Assembly: GCF_021738965.1 (NCBI RefSeq)
Contig: NZ_JAKKOQ010000004.1
Coordinates: 164,882-228,881, forward strand
Reading direction: 5' to 3'
Source: Gordonia zhenghanii
GTDB taxonomy: Bacteria; Actinomycetota; Actinomycetes; Mycobacteriales; Mycobacteriaceae
DNA length: 64,000 bases
Shown one piece after another: positions 58,621 to 64,000 of the stretch. A model generated the notes under the pieces. That model saw only the letters and a list, made by a program, of their open reading frames with translations. It was not told the origin of the DNA and searched no databases. Made by a program: the position numbers and the translations under genes. The first letter of the stretch is position 1, and each line of letters begins with the position of its first letter.

Positions 58621-59581
58621 AGATCGCCTTCGCGAGCGCCTGCAGTACCTGGCCGGTGTCCGGACCGAACATGAGGATCTGGGTCTCGTCCATCGCGACG
58701 ATCCGCTTGGCGCGGCCCGCCTTCGTCTCGGCGACGGCGGGCATCTCGAGCACCTTGTCCATGCCGCCGACCGAATCGGCGCCCTGTGTCATCACCAGGA
58801 TCACGTCCGGATCGGCCCGCATCATCTTCTCCGTGCTCACCTGGGTGAACGGAGCCGACAGGCCCGCCTTTGTTCCGGCGTCGACTCCGCCGAGCTGTTC
58901 GATGAGGTCGTCGGCGCCGGAGTCGGGCCCGGCCAACAGGATGAGGTGTTCACCGCGGATGTACAGGAACGCGATCGTCGGATCACCGGACGGGTCGGGA
59001 ATCGAGCGCTCGGCCACGTCGATCTCGGCCTGCGTCCGGTCGACCAACTGCTCGCCCGCTTCGGGGACCCCCAGCGCGGCCGCGACGTCGCGGATCAGTT
59101 TCGGCGAGGTCGCGACCGATCGCTCCGAGTCGAAGGTCGCGACGTCGATTCCGGAGTCGCGCAGCGCATCGACCGCCGTCGTCGGGTTGGCGTCGGTCCC
59201 CGCCAGGACGATCGTCGGATCGGTGTCGAGGACGCGTTCGGTGTTGATCGCGTGCCCGGTCTCGGTCACTTCGGGGACACCCAGCGCAGACGGGAACGTC
59301 GTCGACTTGTCGCGGCCGACGACATGCGATCCGAGACCGAGCGCGTAGACGATCGTGCCGAGCGTGCCGTTTCGGTCGAGGGCGACGATCCGGTCCGCTT
59401 TCGCGGGCGCCGGTGGATCGGCTTGCACCGGGACGACGTCCTCGTCGGCGATGTGCGCGACTGTAGGCCCCCCTCGCAGGGGAGCAGTCGACTCGGACTG
59501 CAGAGCTCCGGTGTCGATCGGCTCGGTCGTGCAACCCGTCACCGCGAGCAGTGCCGCCGCGAGCAGTACCGCCACGCGCAT
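58613..59581 (-). CDS. hmuT: Hemin ABC transporter, substrate-binding lipoprotein
   Basis: 322-residue binding protein with a lipobox (LLAVTGC) close to the N-terminus and the HmuT-type segment ALGLGSHVVGRDKSTTFPSALGVPEVTETGH. The ATG at 59581 gives the signal peptide; 19 upstream codons lie in the promoter. The HmuT-like sequence suggests haem as ligand rather than a siderophore, but binding residues cannot be confirmed by eye. Strong iron box upstream, so iron-repressed expression is expected. Confidence 0.9.
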   Translation of the reverse strand: MRVAVLLAAALLAVTGCTTEPIDTGALQSESTAPLRGGPTVAHIADEDVVPVQADPPAPAKADRIVALDRNGTLGTIVYALGLGSHVVGRDKSTTFPSALGVPEVTETGHAINTERVLDTDPTIVLAGTDANPTTAVDALRDSGIDVATFDSERSVATSPKLIRDVAAALGVPEAGEQLVDRTQAEIDVAERSIPDPSGDPTIAFLYIRGEHLILLAGPDSGADDLIEQLGGVDAGTKAGLSAPFTQVSTEKMMRADPDVILVMTQGADSVGGMDKVLEMPAVAETKAGRAKRIVAMDETQILMFGPDTGQVLQALAKAIYV

Positions 59582-59628
59582 ACGCGGAGAGTGGACCACC
59601 GTCGAGCCTGCCTGTCTGGAATGAACTG

Positions 59629-59647
59629 TTAGGACCACCTTACCTAT
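59629..59647. promoter_or_regulatory. Candidate IdeR/DtxR iron box of hmuTUV
   Basis: TTAGGACCACCTTACCTAT has the correct 19-bp spacing of the outer half-sites and agrees with the DtxR/IdeR consensus at about 13 positions. It covers TAAGGT on the minus strand, a possible -10 for hmuT. It may also touch the divergent map promoter. Confidence 0.6.
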
Positions 59648-59733
59648 CCTCGGTCGATGGCGACCGTCCGGTCCCGCGGGGTCGGCGAGTGAGCCGGGGC
59701 GTCCGGCGAACCGTGACGTGAAATAATCGGGAC

Positions 59734-60597
59734 ATGACAGTTCGTTCTCCGTTGACTCCTGGCGTCGTCTCGCCGATCCTGCCCGTTCCCGACTCCATCG
59801 ACCGCCCGGAGTATGCGTGGAAGGACACTGTCGCCGAAGGCCACGAGCCGTGGGTGCAGACGCCCGAGACCATCGAGAAGATGCGACTCGCGTCGAAGAT
59901 CGCAGCCAATGCGCTCGCCGAGGCAGGCCGCGCCGTCGAACCCGGGGTCACCACCGACCGCCTCGACCGGATCGCTCACGAGTACATGATCGATCACGGG
60001 GCGTACCCGTCGACTCTCGGCTACAAGGCGTTCCCGAAATCGTGCTGCACCTCGCTCAACGAGGTCATCTGCCATGGCATCCCCGACTCGACGGTCGTTC
60101 AGGACGGCGACATCGTCAACATCGACGTGACGGCGTACATCGATGGCGTGCACGGCGACACCAACGCGACGTTCCTGGCCGGCGACGTCTCGCAGGAGGC
60201 GCGGGATCTCGTGGAGCGCACGCGGATCGCGACCGACCGTGCCATCAAGGCCGTCAAGCCCGGTCGCGCGCTGAACGTGGTCGGCCGCGTCATCGAGGCG
60301 TATGCGAATCGGTTCGGATACAGCGTCGTCCGCGACTTCACCGGGCACGGCATCGGCGAGACGTTCCACAACGGCCTCGTCGTGCTTCACTACGACCAAC
60401 CTGCGGTCGACACGGTCCTCGAGCCCGGCATGGTGTTCACGATCGAGCCGATGATCAACCTCGGCGGACTCGATTGGGAGATGTGGGACGACGACTGGAC
60501 CGTCGTCACCGCAGACCGCCGCTGGACTGCCCAGTTCGAGCACACGCTCGTCGTGACCGACACCGGCGCCGAGGTCCTCACCCTGCCCGACGCATGA
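59734..60597 (+). CDS. map: Methionine aminopeptidase, type Ic
   Basis: Removes the N-terminal methionine from new proteins. The 287-residue protein has the metal ligands in [36 protein letters not shown] and QFEHTLVV. The first 40 residues form the Pro-rich linker ([24 protein letters not shown]) of the actinobacterial MetAP1c group, which contacts the ribosome exit. ATG start. Overlaps cobQ by 4 bp. Confidence 0.96.
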   Translation: MTVRSPLTPGVVSPILPVPDSIDRPEYAWKDTVAEGHEPWVQTPETIEKMRLASKIAANALAEAGRAVEPGVTTDRLDRIAHEYMIDHGAYPSTLGYKAFPKSCCTSLNEVICHGIPDSTVVQDGDIVNIDVTAYIDGVHGDTNATFLAGDVSQEARDLVERTRIATDRAIKAVKPGRALNVVGRVIEAYANRFGYSVVRDFTGHGIGETFHNGLVVLHYDQPAVDTVLEPGMVFTIEPMINLGGLDWEMWDDDWTVVTADRRWTAQFEHTLVVTDTGAEVLTLPDA

Positions 60598-62144
60598 CGC
60601 CGGGCGGCGCGTTGCTGGTCGGTGGAACCAGCAGTGACGCGGGAAAGAGCCTGATCGTCGGCGGACTGTGCCGCGCCTTGGTTCGCGAGGGTGTGCGGGT
60701 CGCGCCGTTCAAAGCCCAGAACATGTCGAACAACTCGGCCGTCACCCTCGACGGCGGGGAGATCGGCCGCGCCCAGGCGTTGCAGGCCACGGCGTGCGGT
60801 CTTCTCCCGGACACCCGCTTCAATCCGGTGCTGCTCAAGCCCGGGAGCGACCGCCGATCGCACGTCATCGTCCGCGGTCGGCCGTACGGCGACGTCGGAG
60901 CGGCCGACTACCACGCCAGGCGCACCGAGTTAGCCGAGGTCGTCGCTGCTGAACTCGCTTCTCTCCGTGACGAATTCGACGTCGTCATCTGCGAAGGCGC
61001 CGGTTCGATCGCCGAAGTGAACCTTCGAGCCACCGACATCGCGAACATGGGGCTGGCACGCGCGGCGGGCATGCCGGTGCTGCTGGTCACCGATATCGAC
61101 CGCGGCGGCTCGCTCGCGCATCTGTTCGGCACGCTCGCGCTCCTGGATCCAGCCGATCAGGCACTCGTCGCGGGCTTCGTGGTGAACAAGTTCCGCGGCG
61201 ACCCGGCTCTGCTCGCGCCCGGCCTCGACACGATCGGCGAACGAACGGGGCGCCCGACCCTCGGTGTGCTGCCGTACGCCGACGACCTGTGGATCGACGC
61301 CGAAGACTCCCTCGCATCCCCGGTGGGGCGACGGGTCGGCGGGCGCGTCGCGTACACCGGCGGCCCGCGGCTGACGGTGGCCGCGATCCGGTTCCCCCGC
61401 ACCTCCAACACCACCGACGTCGAAGCGCTCGCGTGCGAACCCGACGTCGACGTCACCTGGGTCGACGACCCGGCCGCGGTACGGGCCGCCGACCTCGTCG
61501 TGCTGCCCGGGTCGCGAGCGACCCTCGCCGACCTGGACTGGCTCCGCGATCGCGGGCTGGCCGACGCCGTGGTCGAGCGCGCACGGGCGGCCCGGCCGGT
61601 ACTCGGGGTCTGCGGCGGGTTCCAGATGCTCGCGCGCCGGATCGTCGACTCGGTCGAGTCGGGTCGGGGGGCCGTCGACGGGCTCGGCGTGCTGGACGTC
61701 GACATCGAGTTCCGTTCCGACAAGACGCTGCGTCCGTTCGTCGGGCACCGCGGATCGGACGCAGTGTCCGGGTATGAGATCCACCACGGTGTGATTGCTC
61801 GCAGCACCGAGGACACGTGGCTCGTCGACGACGAGAGGGGTCCGGAAGGGGCCAGGCGCGGCGCCGTCGCGGGCACCCACTGTCACGGGCTGCTCGACGC
61901 GGACGACTTCCGGCGTTCCTACCTGCTCGAAGTGGCGGCAGCGGTCGGAAAGCCTGGGTTCGTTCCAGCGTCCCGGGTGTCGGCGAAGGAGGTGCGTGAG
62001 ACTCAACTCGACGCGATAGCCGACTTGGTCACCTCGCACCTCGACATGCGAGCTGTGCACAGATTGTTGTCGGCGGGTGCCCCCGGGCTGCCGACCGTCC
62101 TATCCTGGCTGAGTGGAGACCGAACACCTGACCATCGACCATGA
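60594..62144 (+). CDS. cobQ: Cobyric acid synthase
   Basis: Amidates four carboxyls of adenosylcobyrinate a,c-diamide in cobalamin synthesis. The 516-residue protein has a dethiobiotin-synthetase-like ATPase domain ([21 protein letters not shown]) and a glutaminase domain with nucleophile Cys 340 in GVCGGFQML and His 429/431 in [11 protein letters not shown] overlaps the map stop by 4 bp. Only this cobalamin gene is in the window. Its 3' end overlaps the next gene by 32 bp. Confidence 0.95.
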   Translation: MTPGGALLVGGTSSDAGKSLIVGGLCRALVREGVRVAPFKAQNMSNNSAVTLDGGEIGRAQALQATACGLLPDTRFNPVLLKPGSDRRSHVIVRGRPYGDVGAADYHARRTELAEVVAAELASLRDEFDVVICEGAGSIAEVNLRATDIANMGLARAAGMPVLLVTDIDRGGSLAHLFGTLALLDPADQALVAGFVVNKFRGDPALLAPGLDTIGERTGRPTLGVLPYADDLWIDAEDSLASPVGRRVGGRVAYTGGPRLTVAAIRFPRTSNTTDVEALACEPDVDVTWVDDPAAVRAADLVVLPGSRATLADLDWLRDRGLADAVVERARAARPVLGVCGGFQMLARRIVDSVESGRGAVDGLGVLDVDIEFRSDKTLRPFVGHRGSDAVSGYEIHHGVIARSTEDTWLVDDERGPEGARRGAVAGTHCHGLLDADDFRRSYLLEVAAAVGKPGFVPASRVSAKEVRETQLDAIADLVTSHLDMRAVHRLLSAGAPGLPTVLSWLSGDRTPDHRP

Positions 62145-62937
62145 CGGCCTGAGTTTCGACGTACATCTGTCCGGACCGGCCCGCGGGCCCGTCGCCGTGC
62201 TGTTGCACGGATTTCCGGTCGACTCGCGGTGCTGGGACGACGTGATCCCGCGTCTGCACGACTCCGGTCTGCGGACGGTCGCCATCGACCAGCGCGGCTA
62301 CAGCCCGGGCGCACGGCCCGAGGGAGTCGACGCGTACACGTTGGACAAGCTGACCGGCGACGTCCTCGCCATCCTCGGACACCTCAACATCGCGTACTCG
62401 ATGGTCGTCGGCCACGACTGGGGCGGCATCGTCGCGTGGCACCTGGCCGCGAACAACCCGGATCGCTTCACCAGCCTCGTTGCAGTCAGCACCGGCCATC
62501 CGTCGGCCATGCGAGACGCTCTCATGGCCGGCGACCAGCGGGACCGGTCGACGTACATCAAGTGGTTCGTCGAACCCGACGCCGAGGACCGCCTGACGGC
62601 CGACGGCGGCGCGAGCCTGCGCACGTTCGGTGTGAGCGCGGCGGAGATCGAGCCGCTGCTCGAGCCGGGAGCGCTCACCGGGCCCCTCAACTGGTATCGC
62701 GCCAACTTCACCGGTGACATCGCTACCAAGCTGGCGTGCCCGCCCGTCGAGATCCCGACCACGATGGTGTGGAGCGACGCCGACGATGCGCTCGGCCGCG
62801 AACAGGCCGAACTCAGCGGCCGGTACGCCTACGGCGATTACCGGTTCTCAGTGATCGCCGGGGTCGACCACTGGGTGCCGCAGAACGCAGCGCCCGCCGT
62901 GGCCAGCGAGGTGTCCCTGAGGTCCAGCCTGTTCTGA
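62113..62937 (+). CDS. Alpha/beta hydrolase (epoxide hydrolase-like)
   Basis: 274-residue hydrolase. The oxyanion motif [12 protein letters not shown], nucleophile elbow [13 protein letters not shown] with Asp 102, and the catalytic His in GVDHWVPQ fit the epoxide hydrolase/haloalkane dehalogenase branch, which uses Asp rather than Ser. The acid residue is probably in [10 protein letters not shown]. Substrate unknown. GTG at 62113 overlaps the cobQ end by 32 bp. Confidence 0.85.
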   Translation: METEHLTIDHDGLSFDVHLSGPARGPVAVLLHGFPVDSRCWDDVIPRLHDSGLRTVAIDQRGYSPGARPEGVDAYTLDKLTGDVLAILGHLNIAYSMVVGHDWGGIVAWHLAANNPDRFTSLVAVSTGHPSAMRDALMAGDQRDRSTYIKWFVEPDAEDRLTADGGASLRTFGVSAAEIEPLLEPGALTGPLNWYRANFTGDIATKLACPPVEIPTTMVWSDADDALGREQAELSGRYAYGDYRFSVIAGVDHWVPQNAAPAVASEVSLRSSLF

Positions 62938-62967
62938 CTCGACCGATCCGGACCCCGGCGGTCCCGA

Positions 62968-64000
62968 TCAGACGTCGAGCCCCAACAACGCGTTCTCGAG
63001 CACCTCGGGCAGTGCCGGGTGGATCCAGTACTGACCGCGAGCCATCTCGGGGGCGGTGAGTCCGAAGCTCATCGCCTGCACGAGCGGCTGGACGATCGAC
63101 GACGCCTGCGCACCCAGCAGATGCGCGCCCACGATGCGGCCGGTGCCGCGTTCGGCGATCACCTTGCAGATGCCGTCGGTGTCCTCCATCGCCCACCCGT
63201 AGGCGACGTCGCCGTAGTTCTGCACCTTCACGGTGATGTCGACGCCCTGGCCGCGCGCCTGCTCCTCGGTGAGGCCGACGGACGCGATCTGGGGGTGGGT
63301 GAACACGGCGGCCGGGACGGCCCGGTAGTCGAACGAGTCGAGATCGTCGGCGTCCCACCCCTTCAGCAGGTTGGCCTGGACGACGCGCTGCTCGTGGTTC
63401 GCGACGTGCTTGAGCTGGTAGGGCGAGCTCACGTCGCCGAGAGCCCACACACCGCGCGCGGATGTCCGGCCGTGCGCGTCGACCGGCACGCGTCCGTCGT
63501 CGGTGAGTGCGATGCCGATGCTGTCCAGGCCGAGTCGGTCGCCGTTCGGGGTGCGTCCGGTCGCGACCAGGAGGGCGTCGGCCTCGACCGCGTCGCCGTC
63601 GGCGAACTCGAGACGCACCGAGCCGTCGGCGAGTTGTGCCGCGGATGCGACCGGTGAGTCGAGTCGTACGTCCCACTGTCGGGACGCGACCTCGGTGAAC
63701 CGGTCGGCGACGTCGGTGTCGAGGGCGCGCAGCAGCTTGGGTCCGCGTGCGATCACCGTCACCTGGGTGCCGAGCGCCGAGAAGACGTGCGCGAACTCGG
63801 CGGCGATGAATCCGCTGCCGAGGATCGCCAGGCGCTTCGGGAGTTCCGGCAGCCGCATCACATCGGCATTCGTGTGGAACGGCACGCCCGACTCGGCGAT
63901 CACATCGGGGACGTCGCTGCGGGCGCCCGCAGCGACGACGACGGCAGTGGGCAGCACCCTCTCGCCGGCGGCGGTGCACAACCGGGAACGGCCGGTGTCG
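62968..64000 (-). CDS. mtr: Mycothione reductase, C-terminal part (5' end beyond window)
   Basis: NADPH- and FAD-dependent reductase of mycothiol disulfide, the redox buffer thiol of actinobacteria. The 344 or so codons present cover the NAD domain ([21 protein letters not shown]), the FAD motif [17 protein letters not shown] and the dimerisation domain ending with the catalytic His-Pro pair [17 protein letters not shown]. The redox-active CxxxxC and start lie upstream beyond base 64000. It converges on the alpha/beta hydrolase gene with 30 bp between. Confidence 0.93.
   Translation of the reverse strand, partial: DTGRSRLCTAAGERVLPTAVVVAAGARSDVPDVIAESGVPFHTNADVMRLPELPKRLAILGSGFIAAEFAHVFSALGTQVTVIARGPKLLRALDTDVADRFTEVASRQWDVRLDSPVASAAQLADGSVRLEFADGDAVEADALLVATGRTPNGDRLGLDSIGIALTDDGRVPVDAHGRTSARGVWALGDVSSPYQLKHVANHEQRVVQANLLKGWDADDLDSFDYRAVPAAVFTHPQIASVGLTEEQARGQGVDITVKVQNYGDVAYGWAMEDTDGICKVIAERGTGRIVGAHLLGAQASSIVQPLVQAMSFGLTAPEMARGQYWIHPALPEVLENALLGLDV

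Overview
The window is chromosomal, high-G+C DNA from a member of the Mycobacteriales, most likely Gordonia or a close relative (genus is an inference). The evidence is a mycothione reductase gene, a SepIVA-type divisome protein, Rip1-type site-2 protease, DUF2469 and DUF2631 genes, mycobacterial-style gene order (sepIVA-yceD-rnc-mutM...smc-ftsY; amt-glnB-glnD-ffh; rpsP-khpA-rimM-trmD...rplS-lepB-rnhB; yraN-comM-dprA-viuB-xerC-rpsB-tsf-pyrH-frr-cdsA-rlmN; dxr-rip1-ispG), and many GTG/TTG starts. I see no tRNA, rRNA, insertion sequence, prophage or CRISPR array. About 63 protein genes fill the window; the longest gene-free stretch is the 286 bp leader before rpsB.

Layout. 1-5150: 3' end of rne, then rplU-rpmA, obg and proB. 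5224-7477 (minus): ectABC for the compatible solute ectoine, tail to tail with proB. 7584-9571: a sirtuin, then rsmD-coaD. 9758-19143: a cell-division and RNA/DNA-processing block (sepIVA, yceD, rnc, mutM, a GNAT gene, an OsmC peroxidase, acyP, smc, ftsY). 19232-21483: a TetR regulator with an AidB-like acyl-CoA dehydrogenase. 21633-25725: nitrogen control, amt-glnB-glnD, preceded by two GlnR-type boxes. 25812-29458: two small membrane proteins, ffh and an amidohydrolase. 29466-30282: a tandem repeat cluster and a membrane protein. 30586-36391: a translation operon (rpsP, khpA, rimM, trmD, rplS) interrupted by a large secreted-looking protein with an ESX-substrate-like design, then lepB, rnhB and DUF2469.

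36554-42606: yraN-comM-dprA, a lipoprotein divergent from an iron-box-preceded siderophore-interacting protein, xerC and an M23-family protein. 42893-44713: rpsB-tsf with a structured leader. 44791-45641 (minus): ArsR regulator and SRPBCC protein. 45836-49174: pyrH-frr-cdsA-rlmN. 49651-53256: dxr-rip1-ispG (two steps of the MEP isoprenoid pathway flanking an intramembrane protease). 53323-56754: GNAT protein, penicillin-binding lipoprotein, Pro-rich membrane protein. 56765-59581 (minus): hmuTUV haem uptake operon with its own iron box. 59734-64000: map-cobQ, an alpha/beta hydrolase and the 3' part of mtr.

Most of the window is conserved housekeeping sequence. What is less ordinary is the regulatory layer readable in the intergenic DNA (GlnR, IdeR/DtxR, CRP/GlxR, ArsR and TetR candidate sites, a near-leaderless ectA promoter, structured rpsB and rplU leaders, a perfect 20-bp inverted repeat), the dispersed GGTCGAGCGGAGTCGAGACC repeat family, and the ESX-like gene inside the trmD-rplS interval. 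I did not find a convincing unknown multi-gene system such as a new defence island or biosynthetic cluster.
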